Positions 20,361 through 31,654 of a stretch of DNA of 64,000 bases are shown piece by piece. Each line of letters starts with the position of its first letter. Within the stretch, counting starts at the first letter, position 1. The DNA is taken from assembly GCA_964036195.1 (NCBI GenBank), contig OZ038453.1:4169469-4233468 (forward strand), read 5' to 3'. The notes under the pieces were generated by a model that saw only the letters and a list, made by a program, of their open reading frames with translations, ran no database searches and had not been told where the DNA came from. This stretch comes from Sphaerolaimus hirsutus (taxonomy: Eukaryota; Nematoda; Chromadorea; Monhysterida; Sphaerolaimidae). The position numbers and the translations under genes were made by a program.

Positions 20361-21179
20361 CAAAGTTGTTAAAAGGTATGTACGTTTACTCGAAAAATAT
20401 GCGTACGCGAGTACGCGGTAAATACGTTTACATATACTTTTTAAAAAAGTAATATACTCACGTGTACGCGTACATTTTTGAAGCATACGCGTAAAGAAAA
20501 CGTATTTCTATGAAGTCAATGTGGGACATATTTATAAGGTGACTACACTGCAATGTACTCTTTTTCCTCGAAATACCCCTCGAAATTGTTTCATAGTGTT
20601 AATTTTGAGGGGGGGGGGGTTAAACAAGGGTATATCGAGGGGGATTTATTACTTCGCCAGAATGTTTTGGAACTAGCAGTGCTAATTCGTTGTTTGTCAT
20701 GTACGCTGAGGTAGAAAATATTCACCATGTACAAGAGTATACCTATGTATTTATAGAGTTACCTATATAAGTATGTAGGTATTTATGTAAATATAGATGG
20801 TATATAAACCCTGTTCTAACGCAACGTCATTGTTTTAACGTGTGTTCTGCATTTCACAGAACACAAACTGAAGGTTTTGTTATTTACGTTCTTTTTACAC
20901 TCAATTTGGAGGGGGGGGGGGTTCGACGGGGGTCTATTCGGTAATTTGTAGTGGCCATTTTGAGTGGGGTACTTCAAAAACGTACCCAGCTCTACATATT
21001 CTATGAAGAAAAGTGCTCGCTTTTGCAATTTACTGGGAATAAATTTTGTACTCGCATTTATGCGTACGTACGAGTAAAAGAAAAGTATTTTACGTTTTCT
21101 ATACTTTTTGATGAGTAAAATAAAAATACTTTACGTTTACATATACTTTTTAAAAAGTTCAGTAATTCTAACAACTCTG
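20361..21179. mobile_element. hAT-like MITE (CAGAGTTG family), copy 1
   Basis: Ends CAAAGTTGTTA and TAACAACTCTG. The 8-bp target duplication GTTTTCTG is present on both sides (20353-20360, 21180-21187). TIR type and 8-bp duplication fit the hAT superfamily. No transposase ORF. Confidence 0.85.
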
Positions 21180-21187
21180 GTTTTCTG

Positions 21188-21915
21188 TTTTCCGGCAGCT
21201 GAAAATTTGTTACCTTTCCTTTTCCATTTTTCCAGGCCATTTTTCCATTTTCTGGCTCAATTTTCAGTTTTCTGGCATTTTTCCATTATATTTTCCAATC
21301 TGTATTTATCTTTTTCCACTATGGTGTTATTAACTACCAGGTTCTTGTGTTGTTCACCATTTTTATCTGTATCCAAATCTGTAAAAAACACAAAGTAATT
21401 TTGGACACGTACTTAGCAGTCCGCTGAGTATACTTTTTACTGTTCAGTTACATCAAAGTTCACTCTTGCTCAATTCCTATTGTTGTTGTAGTGTATTTTT
21501 GCTACCTTTTGATGATTTTTTTGTTGGTTCAGTTAAGCTTGAACTACAAGTGAAGTTACTGGCATGATCCATAGTTTCAGAATGTACAGCTACCACAATC
21601 AAATCCAAACAGGCAAACCGGCATGCAGGTTATCCTTCTGCAAATTTGCCCATTTCCGTGCAAATTTCACTTATTTTTTTTTCCGTTTCCGTGAAAATTT
21701 CGCTTTCCGTTTTCTGTTTTCCGGCATTTCATTTTTCCATTTTCCGTTTTCCGGCCAATAAATTTTTTTACCTTTCCGTTTTCCGTTTTCCTCTGAGTGA
21801 AATTTTTTTACCTTTCCGTTTTCCGTTTTCCGGCAGAAATTCAGATTTTACCTTTCCGTTTTCCGTAAAGTGTAAAAATTTTTACTTTTCCGTTTTCCGT
21901 AAAAAAATTTTTTGA
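21188..21915. repeat. TTTCCGTTTTCCGGCA pyrimidine-rich repeat region
   Basis: Imperfect repeats of CCTTTCCGTTTTCCGGCA (mainly 21640-21905, also 21190-21290). Related sequence lies at 20305-20360 and in a Kazal intron at 63050-63130. No gene seen. Confidence 0.7.
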
Positions 21916-21924
21916 CACCCTACC

Positions 21925-22207
21925 CCCCCCCCCCCCTCAAAATGCTAACCCCAAAATCCCCTATGCTGGCACCAGACTGTCCGGGAGGGGCACATACGTA
22001 TGTGCCCCTGCATGTGCCCCCTATGTATGTTCCCCATATTTGGGAACATACATGCGATAAAAAGAATGTATGTTTCCAGCTTTGGGCACATGCAACTTTT
22101 GAAAACAATGCATGTGCCCGCGCTTGGAAACATACACGCATGTATGTTCCCCATGATTTTGGGCACATACATTTCAGAAAAACGTGTATGTTTCCAGTTC
22201 GGGGAAC
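21925..22207. repeat. Palindromic TATGTGCCC / TATGTTTCC repeats
   Basis: Interleaved inverted motifs around GCACATAC, GGGGAACATAC and GGAAACATAC. The left edge has the AAAATGCTAACCCCAAAATC motif that also ends the fold-back at 54866-56106. Confidence 0.6.
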
Positions 22208-22215
22208 ATACAGAC

Positions 22216-23365
22216 TAGTGATGGAAAAAGCGCCAGGCTTCCGGCGCCAAGCGCCAAAAGCGCCATGGCGCTTTTCTGATGCTGGCGCCAAGCGCCAATG
22301 GCGCCAGAGCAAAATGGCGCCAAGCGCCAAAAGCGCCATGGCGCTTTTCTGAACCTCAGCGCCAAGCGCCAATGGCGCCAGAGGGTAATGGCGCCAAGCG
22401 CCAATAGCGCCAGCGCCAAAAAATTTGTTCCGCAATTTGATGGTAGAAAAATGAGTGCATAACTGTGTGAACTTTTGCCCATCAAAACAACCACTACAAT
22501 GTTAAAAAATGTTTAAATGCCCAGAGATATATTTTTCAGTCAAACATCATGACTGGGGAACTTTCAACGGGGAGATCTTTGTTTCTCACAGCTAAAAGCT
22601 GGAGTGATTTAAGGGGCGTATATAGCCATAAACAGTTGAAAATAGGTGATAATACACGCTAAAGATGATGATTTTGAAGTCTGAAAAATCACGATAGTGA
22701 TTTTTAAGGTGAATACTATAAAAAGTATGAAAATCAGCATTTTTTTGTGAAAATTGGGGCAAAATTTCTCTAATAATCGGTCCGTATCTGGTCGCAGGTT
22801 GATTGGGGGGCTCGAGGGATAGTAGCCTAAAATTATGTTTCAAGTTAGATAGATAGCTGAGCGGCCCTGGGGGTGGATAGATAACTGCAGCATTTAAGGG
22901 TAACTCACCCGTCCCCCCTCCAACCCCCGCCAGACTGAGCCCCTGATTTAGACACAGAAAGAATTGGGAGCAAAGCATAAAAGGGGATTTATCGCCAGCA
23001 CATTTTAACACCTTTGCTTTTATTCGATGTAGGTACCTATATAAAGGCTGCCCTAAAATTAACTTATATTTATTCATTTGTCCTCAAAATTGATCAACTG
23101 GAATGGCGATTTCACCGTATTATAACAATTTCATATACTCATGGTTGGCGCTTTTTTGGCGCCATTTAAAATGCCGGCGCCAGGCGCCAATAGCGCCACC
23201 GGAAAATGGCGCCAAGCGCCAAAAGCGCCATGGCGCTTTCACAGACTCCAGCGCCAAGCGCCAATGGCGCCAGAGCGTTTTAGCGCCAAGCGCCAAAAGC
23301 GCCATGGCGCTTTTTGCTTTGGCGCTAGCGCCAGGCGCCAGCGCCATGGCGCTTTTCCATCACTA
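22216..23365. mobile_element. hAT-like MITE with GCGCCA-rich palindromic ends, copy 1
   Basis: TIR TAGTGATGGAAAA...TTTTCCATCACTA, with 8-bp target duplication ATACAGAC at 22208-22215 and 23366-23373. The arms consist of GCGCCAAGCGCCAAAAGCGCCATGGCGC-type repeats; the middle (22440-23130) is unrelated non-coding sequence. Long ORFs here are translations of the repeat. Confidence 0.88.
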
Positions 23366-23373
23366 ATACAGAC

Positions 23374-24290
23374 TGTTTAAAAATTGTATGTGCCCATGTT
23401 TGGAAACATACACAATTATGATTGTAAGTCAATACATTTGCTAGTTTGATACACCATGAAACAAAACCAACTTTTGATCGGGGTAGAGGGAAAAGGTTCA
23501 AACTTTCACGCTATGTTAACACAATTTAGTGGACACGCAATTCAAAAGTGCCTACACATACTAGTTCAGTATCGAATTAAAAAAAAATTTGAGACTTTTT
23601 TAGCTTTGAAAGTACAATACAGTGATTATCGGCATGAGTTGTTTTAAAACTTCAGTAAATATAGTTGACAGACGCCTCATTCCGGTAAACTCAAATGCGT
23701 TCAAAACTGATTTACAAGTTTTTCGGAATTTACAATTTTACAAGAGCTGGCGCCATTGAGAGTTTGATTGCGGTAGCCTGCGGGAACAAGTTTAGAATCT
23801 GGCCGCAAACACAAAGGTGCCGCTGAGTTGCCACATATTAACGAATGTTTTCAAATGTTCAATTTTTTCGACCTTTGGACTCTTTGTTTTGCCGTTGTTA
23901 GTGAACATGCCGCAGCCACTGTGACCATATGCATTGAGTACTGTTGCACTGGTCTGGTCGCAGTAGCTGCGGCATGTTTACAGAGCTGGCAACTCAGCGG
24001 CCCCTTTGTGTTTGCCGCCAGGTCGCCCCTGCGCTGTGAACTTGTTTGGGCAGCAAGCACGCAGATATTTTATGTATGTGACAACAACATAATTACAGGG
24101 CGGCTCTGTCTCAAAGAATTTTTTTGTTTATATTGGTTTAATGAAAAAAATTATAATTAGAATGAAACTTAATAGTTGAGCTAAATTTTTTATTCTTGCC
24201 ATATTTTAAACTTGAAACATTGAAACTGAAACTTAACAATGAAACATATTAAAAATGATGTGAAAAAATGCAGACTAAGTACAATTAGAC
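23374..24290. other. Non-coding region with an inverted repeat
   Basis: No gene supported. An inverted repeat pairs 23803-23835 (containing CGCTGAGTTGCCA) with 23985-24020 (TGGCAACTCAGCG), so the apparent 110-codon ORF across it is not convincing. Confidence 0.5.
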
Positions 24291-24506
24291 TGTTTGCATT
24301 TGACATTTTACAGGGCATTTTACACGAATTTAGAGACTTTGCATGGCTTTTGACATTTTACATAAATTTAGTAATTTTCCATGACATTTTCCAGGGTATT
24401 TTATGTGTATTTACAGACTTCACATGACATTTGACATTTTACAGGGCATTTTTCATGAATTTAGAGATTTTACATGACATTCGACATTTTGCAGTGTTTG
24501 GGAGTG
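24291..24506. repeat. Half-copy of the introner-like TIR family
   Basis: Repeats of GACATTTTACAGGGCATTTTACA ending GTGTTTGGGAGTGG, matching the right half of the family seen at 18061 and 60972. No left half is adjacent. Confidence 0.6.
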
Positions 24507-24514
24507 GCCATTAG

Positions 24515-25848
24515 TAGTGATGGAAAAAGCGCCAGGCTTTTAGCGCCAAGCGCCAAAAGCGCCATGGCGCTTTTCCTAGCCGCAGCGCCAAGCGCAATTG
24601 GCGCCAGAGCAAAATAGCGCCAAGCGCCAAAAGCGCCATGGCGCTTTTCTGAACCTCAGCGCCAAGCGCCAATGGCGCCAGAGGGTAATGGCGCCAAGCG
24701 CCAATAGCGCCAGCACCAAGAAATTTTCTTGAATTCGTTTTTAGAACAATGAGTGCATAGCAGTGACGTACCGCTGATGTTGATGTAGTCGATTTTATGT
24801 CCATTTTAAATGCCGGCGCCAGGCGCCAACAGCGCCACAAGGAAATGGCGCCAAGCGCCAAAAGTGCCATGGCGCTTTTTCAGACCCCGGCGCCACCCCG
24901 GCGCCAAGCGCCAATGGCGCCGGAGCCTTTTTTAGCGCCAAGCGCCAAAAGCGCCATGGGCAGGGTTGGCAAAATCTCAGAAAAAAAATAAAAATAAAAT
25001 AAAAATAAAATGGAAAATTGAAGAATAAAATAAAATAAAATAAAATGGAAAATTAATAAAATAAAAATACAATTTTACTAAAATTCGAATTTTTGTAAAA
25101 TTTTAGTAAAATTGTACAAAAATTCGAATTTTTGTACAATTTTACTAAAATTTTACAAAAACTCGAGTGTCTGTAAAATTCTACAAATTTGTTTCTATCC
25201 TGTTGCGTAAGATTCTTGCTGCCAGTTTGCAGAACTGGTGCCTTGTTGTTGCTTTCATTGTTGGGATTGAAAAATATTTAAATATAATTTCTCCTTAAAA
25301 GTCACTAATTTATGTGATTTTCTTCCCATTTTCTTCCTTCCATACCTTTAAAAAGCCTATGTATTGAACCCCGCAAGCCCCCCCCCCCACAAAAACAACA
25401 ACAAATTTTTAGCTATCTTTCCCTCAGGAGGAGTAATTAGCTACATAAATCCGGGCCCTGTGAGGGTCATAATTCGAGATATTATACCTATGTCGCAACC
25501 GTCACATGTCTACATAAAAATTTTTTGTATTCATCTGCATGCTTGTAGTGTGCACAATGTTTTATGGCCTTGCATCCAAGATTCCGATTTTTTGTAAAAA
25601 TTTTGTAAAATATTTGTAAAATTTTTGTAAAATGGTTTCATTTTATTTTATTAATGACATTTCAGAATAAAATTAAATAAAATAAAATGAAACATGAATA
25701 AAATAAAAATAAAATACAATTTTAATAAAAATAAAATACAATTTTAGTAAAAAGAATTTTACTAAAACCAACCATGGCCATGGGCCATGGCGCTTTTTGC
25801 TTTGGCGCTAGCACCAGGCGCCAGCGCCATGGCGCTTTTCCATCACTG
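24515..25848. mobile_element. hAT-like GCGCCA MITE, copy 2
   Basis: TAGTGATGGAAAAAGCGCC at the left and GGCGCTTTTCCATCACT at the right, with target duplication GCCATTAG on both sides (24507-24514, 25849-25856). The middle contains AT-rich AAAATAAAAT and AAAATTTTAGT repeats (24980-25180, 25590-25760). Confidence 0.85.
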
Positions 25849-26094
25849 GCCATTAGAATGCAGAGAAAAACAACGATAAGGCAGCAGTGAATTGGCAGAG
25901 CTCTGCAGGAAATCCAGCCTGGCACCACTTTCTCTGGCGCCGGCGCCAACTTTTTGAATGGCGTCATAGTGCTGTTGGCGCCTGGCACCATTTTTCCTGG
26001 CTCTTTTCCAACAATAACAGTAGCATCACGTGCCCGGCCGACCTCCTCCCCCAAAATGCTACCCCCAAAATCCCCCATGACCGGCCTTCACCGG

Positions 26095-26745
26095 CCTTCT
26101 TCTGGCTAATGGCAAAAGCTAGTGGTCTGGTTAATGCACCACTCTTATGGCAGATGCACTGGCCTTATGGCTATTGCACTGGCTTTATGGCTAATGCACC
26201 AGCCTTATGTTGAATGCACTGGCCTTATGGCTAATGCAGCAGCCTCATGGCTGATGCACTGGCCTTATGGCAAATGTACCAGCCGTATGGCTAATGCACT
26301 GGCCTTATGGCTAATACACTGGCCTTATGTCTAATGCACTGGCCTTGTGGCTGATACACTGGCCTTATGTCTAATGCACTGGCCTTGTGGCTAATGCAGC
26401 AGCCTTATGGCAAATGTACCAGCCGTATGGCTAATGCACTGGCCTTATGGCTAATACACTGGCATTATGTCTAATGCACTGGCCTTATGGCTAATACACT
26501 GGCCTTATGTCTAATGCACTGGCCTTGTGGCTAATACACTGGCCTTATGTCTAATGCACTGGCCTTATGGTTAATGCACCAGCCTTATGGCAAATGTACC
26601 AGCCGTATGGCTAATGCACTGGCCTAATGGCTAATACACTGGCCTTATGTCTAATGCACTTGCCTTGTGGCTAATACACTGGCCTTATGTCTAATGCACT
26701 GGCCTTGTGGCTAATACACTGGCCTTGTGGCTAATGCACCATGCC
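26095..26745. repeat. 20-bp minisatellite, copy A
   Basis: About 32 imperfect units of CTGGCCTTATGGCTAATGCA. The array recurs in shorter form at 58565-58895. Confidence 0.9.
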
Positions 26746-26782
26746 TTGTAAAGTCAGCAGAAATTACGAAGCGTGATGAAGA

Positions 26783-27593
26783 CAGAGTTGTTAAAAGGTA
26801 CGTACGTTTACTCGAAAAATACGCGTACGCGAGTACGCGGTAAATACGTTTACATATATTTTTAAAAAAAGTAATGTACTCACATGTACGCGTACATTTT
26901 TGAGGCATACGCGTAAAGAAAATGTATTTCTGTGAATTCAATTTGGCACACATTTATAAGGTGACTACGCTACAATTTACTATATTTCCTCGAAATACCC
27001 CTGGGAGTGATTGTTTTATAGTGCAAATTTTGAGGGGAGTTAAACAAGGGCGGGTATTTCGAGGGGTTTTTTTATTTCGCCAGAATTTTTCAGAACTCTC
27101 AGCACTAATTCGTTCTTTGTAACATACGCTGAGGTAGAAAAATGCAACAACAAGGTTCATGTATAAGAGTATTTTTATTGACTTACATATATATGTATGT
27201 AAAAATAGATGGTATATACTCTGTTCTAACGTGACTTGGTCATTGTTTAAACATATGTTCTGCATTTCACAGAACACAAACTGAATGTTTAAATATTTAC
27301 GTTCCATTTACGTTCAATTTGGGGGGGGGGGGCTTTCAACAGGGGGTCAATTATTTAATTCGTAGCTCCATTTTGAGGGTTGTATTTCAAAAACGTACCC
27401 AGTTCTACATATTCTATGAAGAACAGTGCTCGCTTTTGCATTTTAATAGGAAAAAAATTTTGTACTCACATTTACGCGTGCGTAGGAGTAAAAAATAAGT
27501 ATTTTACGTTTTTGATACTTTGTGGTGAGTAAAAAATAAATACTTTACGTTTACATATACTTTTAAAAAAGTTCAGTAATTCTAACAACTCTG
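26783..27593. mobile_element. hAT-like MITE (CAGAGTTG family), copy 2
   Basis: CAGAGTTGTTAAAAGG...TAACAACTCTG with 8-bp duplication GATGAAGA (26775-26782, 27594-27601). The paralogous site near 58935 lacks the insert and has a single GATGAAGA. Confidence 0.92.
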
Positions 27594-27601
27594 GATGAAG
27601 A

Positions 27602-28302
27602 GCCCCAGCTGGTGAAAAGGGTCATTGTAAAGTCAGCAGAAATAAACTAAATTATTTATTGTGAAGAAATAAGTGTGAATGAAATAAGGACAAATAACAA
27701 TAATAATGTGGTAATAAAGAGAATGCATTTTTTAAATGTTATGCATTAAACTACTCATTCACACTAAAATAAGAATGAAAACACAAAGGCAAATCTGTGA
27801 GCGTGCAATAAGAATAAATGTGCAGCATGTGCCTTTTTGTTCACTGCAGCATTGTTAAAAGTCTCCAATTTTTTTCAAGGTATGTGTATGCATGAAGTAT
27901 TTTTGTTGTTACTCACCCCAAGTACAGATAGTGTACAGTAAAAAATATTTACTTTTACTCATAAGAGTAAAATACTTTTTCCCAGAAAGTGTAAATGCAA
28001 GTAGTCTTTCTCAGGAGATTACATTTCAAGAAGCAAGTACAATTACAGTTTCTTTCTGGAAATAGCATTATGAATGTTTACCCTTGACAACAAAAAATGT
28101 ATTTTCTTTCTATTAACAAGTATTGTTTATTCAAAGCAGGAGTCTCGGATGGCAAAAATAGAGTTTCTGTACTCGCAAAAATTTCTCTGGTGTATCCAAG
28201 TACTATCAAAAAGCAAGCATATATGTGAGTACAGATACTTTTTTCAAAGTATGCACATGTGTACTTACTCGGTACTCAAGTATGCATACGTTTTGAGTAA
28301 AA
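27602..28302. other. Non-coding part of duplicated locus
   Basis: Matches 58940-59650. No exon supported. Contains TACTC/GAGTA-rich stretches but no clear transposon ends. Confidence 0.5.
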
Positions 28303-28310
28303 GTAGATAC

Positions 28311-28915
28311 CAGAGTTGTTAAAAGGTACGTACGTTTACTTGAAAAATACGCGTACGCGAGTACGCGGTAAATACATTTACATATACTTTTCAAAAAAAA
28401 CCGTACGCACTTGTACGCGTACACTTTCAATGCGTACGCGTACGGAAAATGTATTTATGAAAGTTCAATGTGGGACATATTTATAAAGTAACTACACTGC
28501 TATGTATTTACAGGAGTGGTTCCATCGAATATTTTAGATATGCGGGGGGGCGCCTTTAAAAATTTCAAAATTCACAACCAAATCGAAATGGTTGTGGAGA
28601 CAATGGATGTGGTAAACGAGTTGGGAGAACGATGATTTTTATCTCCTAGAAAAAAGAGACCTTGAAAACTATATAATCTGTCATTTGCTTATAGAAAAAC
28701 ATACGTTCTGCTGTACACGTATGAAAAAGTGCCCACTTGACACATTCTATGAAGAAAAGTAGTCGTTTCTTCACTCACAAAAAAGTACCCACATTTACGC
28801 GTACGTACAAGTAAAAAAAAAGTATTTTACGTTTTCTATACTTTGTGGTGAGTAAAAAAAAAAACTTTACGTTTACATATACTTTTGAAAAAGTTCAGTA
28901 ATTCTAACAACTCTG
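28311..28915. mobile_element. hAT-like MITE (CAGAGTTG family), copy 3
   Basis: CAGAGTTGTTA...TAACAACTCTG flanked by GTAGATAC at 28303-28310 and 28916-28923. The paralogous locus (59645-59665) is an empty site with one GTAGATAC. Confidence 0.92.
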
Positions 28916-28923
28916 GTAGATAC

Positions 28924-29066
28924 ACATTAACAACTGTGGTTCACTGGGCGGCATATTTTCCAACAAAAGTACACTGTGCCAGCTCAGGGTATAAAAGAAA
29001 TGGACAATTTCACCAATTTCATTTCCTTGAGGAGCAATTATTCGAAATGGACTATTAAAAAATGAA
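28924..29066 (+). pseudogene. Kazal-gene promoter and broken first exon (fragment)
   Basis: Matches the promoter and start of the Kazal gene at 59665-59825, including TATAAAAG (28990-28997) and the ATG context at 29046. The reading frame meets TAA after a few codons and similarity ends there, just upstream of the M4-propeptide gene. Confidence 0.75.
28990..28997 (+). promoter_or_regulatory. TATA box (duplicated Kazal promoter, may serve the M4-propeptide gene)
   Basis: TATAAAAG in the same context (CTCAGGGTATAAAAGAAATGG) as upstream of both other Kazal first exons. It lies 175 bp before the ATG of the M4-propeptide gene; use by that gene is inference. Confidence 0.55.
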
Positions 29067-29164
29067 CTTTTAAACCCGCCGGACATCATACATAATTCAT
29101 GCACACAATTTTCGCTTGTCACTTCCAGCGCTTGCCTACAGTTCATCTTGAATACTGATAAAGG

Positions 29165-31230
29165 ATGAATCGTTCGTTTTTGGTTATCTCCGCCGCACTG
29201 GCGCTGTTGTTGTGCTCGGTGGACACGAAGAAGCTGACGGCCAAGATGGACACGTTGGACAAGCACGGCGAACCGAACCAGAAAGTGAAGAAAATGGTCG
29301 ATGCGATGCGCCAAAATGGCCGAGCCGAGTCGCCAACCGATGAACACGGTGCAATTTCAGTTAAAAGTTCTCTATTTTGTCTGTAAATTGCGGTCATCTA
29401 CAAATTTATTCACATAAAGGCAACTCGTTGAAGTTGGTGCGAAAAGGCAAAGGCAAGGAAATGATAGTTGAACAGCATTTTCAGGGCATAAAGATTTTTG
29501 GATCGAGGATACTTGATGACGTCATCGAGGTTGTTTTTCAAACTCTTCGCTTTTACTGATGTTCTCTGTTGCAGGTTTTTTTTTTAATTACTGGTATTTT
29601 TGTAAAGCGTAAACGTAAAAGTAAATACCTTCTATCAATTCAGAGTATTTGCTCTAAAACGTACGGTATTTTAAAATACCCAAGAAAGCGTAAAATAACA
29701 ATATGTTTAAGGAAATGCTCCAACTGTTTAAAAATTTTACAGAAAACGAATGATTTTACAATATATTTGCCTATTTTATAATACTCACATTTACTCAGGA
29801 GTAAAAGTAAAAAAAAATGTACTTTACGTTTTCTGTACTCAGCGGTGAGTAAAAATAAATACTTTACGTTTACGTTTACTCTCAAAAAGTTCAGTACTCT
29901 TAACAACTCTGCCATATACCAAACATTTTATAAAAACTTCAGGGCCGTGTAATTAAAGTGAAAGACGGCAGAGGCAGTGACGCTGCAACCGTAACGATTG
30001 ATGTCCCACCACAAACCTTGCAGGTATTTTTCTCCATTTCTGTGACGCCATTTTATTTATAGGTATACTCGGCGGACCGCATGCTATGCATTTTTCTGAA
30101 GGAAACACTCCATCATGACGCCATCATTAATAAAATAAAAATAATTCCAGCAAAAAAGGAAGAACAAAACATGACGGAAAAACATTCCTCGTTTGTACGC
30201 GACTCTGCTTTTTTCTTTTTTTTAAATATTTTTCTTTTTGTGAAAGTGCACACATAAGTATCCAGCTCTGGCGTTATCGCCCAAGACATAAATAATTTTG
30301 GGCGCATACTCTGCGGTCAGCCGAGTATATAATACGTTAAATTCGAGTCTATTTCAGACTGGCGAGTTCGTCGAAGGACTGGACGTGGATTTCCCCGATC
30401 TGAACAAGGATCAACTGATGAAGCTCACCGTAGAAATGGAGATAAAGCTTCGCACGGAATACAAAAATCTCGGTTTCAAAATCTCCGATGTGGAAGCCGA
30501 GCCAGTGGTCTGGATTGACAGGCAGCGAAATGACGGAACAGTGCGAAAATTGATCATTCTACCGTATTACCTCGAATTATCCCCCCCCCCCCTTGAATTA
30601 ACCCCCCCCCCTCGAATTAACCCCCCCCCCCCTCAAAATGGGCTGGGGAAATAATAAACCCCCCCCCTCGAAATACCCCCCCTCCGGAATGATGTACATC
30701 ATGTATGCAATGTACATGATGTATTTATTACTACTTATTTGCATCGCAGCTACTTTTATACGCTCATTTGTGTACAGATATACATCTATATCCCCAATAT
30801 AACCTGTATTCTCACATTTATTACCGTTTTTGTGTAAGAAATAGCGTATTCTTTACTATGAATTCCACGAAATTTTCTGGCGAAATAATAAAACCCCCCC
30901 TCGAATAAACCCCCCCCTCGAATTAACCCCCCTCAAATTTTGCTGGCGAAATAATAAACCCCCATGGGGGTATTTCGAGGTAATACGGTAATTTCAAAAT
31001 GGCACAGTTCCAAAATTGCCATACACCCTTCACAGCTGGGCATTTACGTGTCGCTTTTCGCCTACAAGGAAAATGAACAAAGCAAACCGACGGTGGTCTA
31101 CGATCAAAGCGGGGAGGAGGTCGCCCGCTGGGACGACTACCAGAAAGGTGCGAAGTGGGAATGGAGAGAGACGCCAAAACTTTGGCGCTGGTGGAGGAGT
31201 GTCCTGGCGATACTGACATTTTTCCTGTAA
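29165..31230 (+). CDS. Secreted M4-peptidase propeptide-like protein (FTP + PepSY, no catalytic domain)
   Basis: Five exons join in phase: 29165-29348, 29420-29529, 29943-30023, 30358-30540, 31036-31230, giving about 250 residues. Residues 1-20 are a signal peptide (MNRSFLVISAALALLLCS). Exons 2-3 carry an FTP-like pattern (QHFQGIKIFGSRILDD...GRVIKVKDG). Exons 4-5 carry a PepSY-like pattern (EPVVWIDRQ...IYVSLFAYKE...VVYDQSGEEVARWD). This is the layout of thermolysin-family (M4) proregions, which act as intramolecular chaperones and inhibitors. No HExxH catalytic exon is seen downstream in the window. As read, the protein ends in a hydrophobic tail. A GTGCGA donor at 31148 (phase 1) could instead splice to an unseen catalytic exon. 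Intron 4 contains a MITE. Introns begin GTGCAA, GTTGTT, GTATTT and GTGCGA. The exon model is well supported by phases; the function is inferred from family resemblance. Confidence 0.75.
30560..30990. mobile_element. Tc1/mariner-like MITE in intron 4 of the M4-propeptide gene
   Basis: Ends TACCGTATTACCTCGA and its inverse (TCGAGGTAATACGGTA), with TA at both tips as the likely target duplication. The interior is C-rich with CCTCGAATTAACCC units. Removing it leaves an intron of about 64 bp. Confidence 0.8.
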
Positions 31231-31654
31231 AATTATGCTACAGTTTGAAAGAAAAATTTCCAACGAGCTGATGGGGGCCCCACACACTAGTTGACATTTG
31301 GTTTTTCCTATCAAAAATGTCATCTCGATGTCAACTGAAAAAGCGCACATTGGTTCCAATTGACATTCAGAATTTTTAGTAACAATAATTCGCCATTTGC
31401 ACTTTCGTCAACTGAAAAAGTGACACAGAAATGTCAACTAAAGTGCACACGCACAAAAAAAGTGTCCAGAAACGTGACAATGTGGCCACACAAGCTAGTT
31501 TTCATGGTTCCAATTTGAAAACTCATTCAAAAACTAAATGGACACTTCCACCATCCCGTAAATGACCATTTAGACTTAGCGCACTAGTATTAGGATGCAG
31601 TTAGTTATTGCAGTGTAGAAAATGTTGAATATTTTTTTACTTGGTACTCATGCG
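31231..31654. other. Non-coding stretch
   Basis: Contains an imperfect inverted arrangement of GTCAACTGAAAAAG / TTGACATT motifs (31290-31450). No gene supported. Confidence 0.4.

Noticed and set aside
21920..22494. Open frames rich in LALGA / APSAKSAM repeats
   Set aside because: They translate the GCGCCA palindromic repeats of a MITE on either strand. Similar frames recur in every copy.
23828..24160. 110-codon Cys/Ala-rich open frame
   Set aside because: It spans an inverted repeat (CGCTGAGTTGCCA and its inverse), and no splice or homology support is visible.
26095..26745. Possible CRISPR-like array
   Set aside because: The 20-bp units are contiguous with no unique spacers, and the context is eukaryotic; it is a minisatellite.
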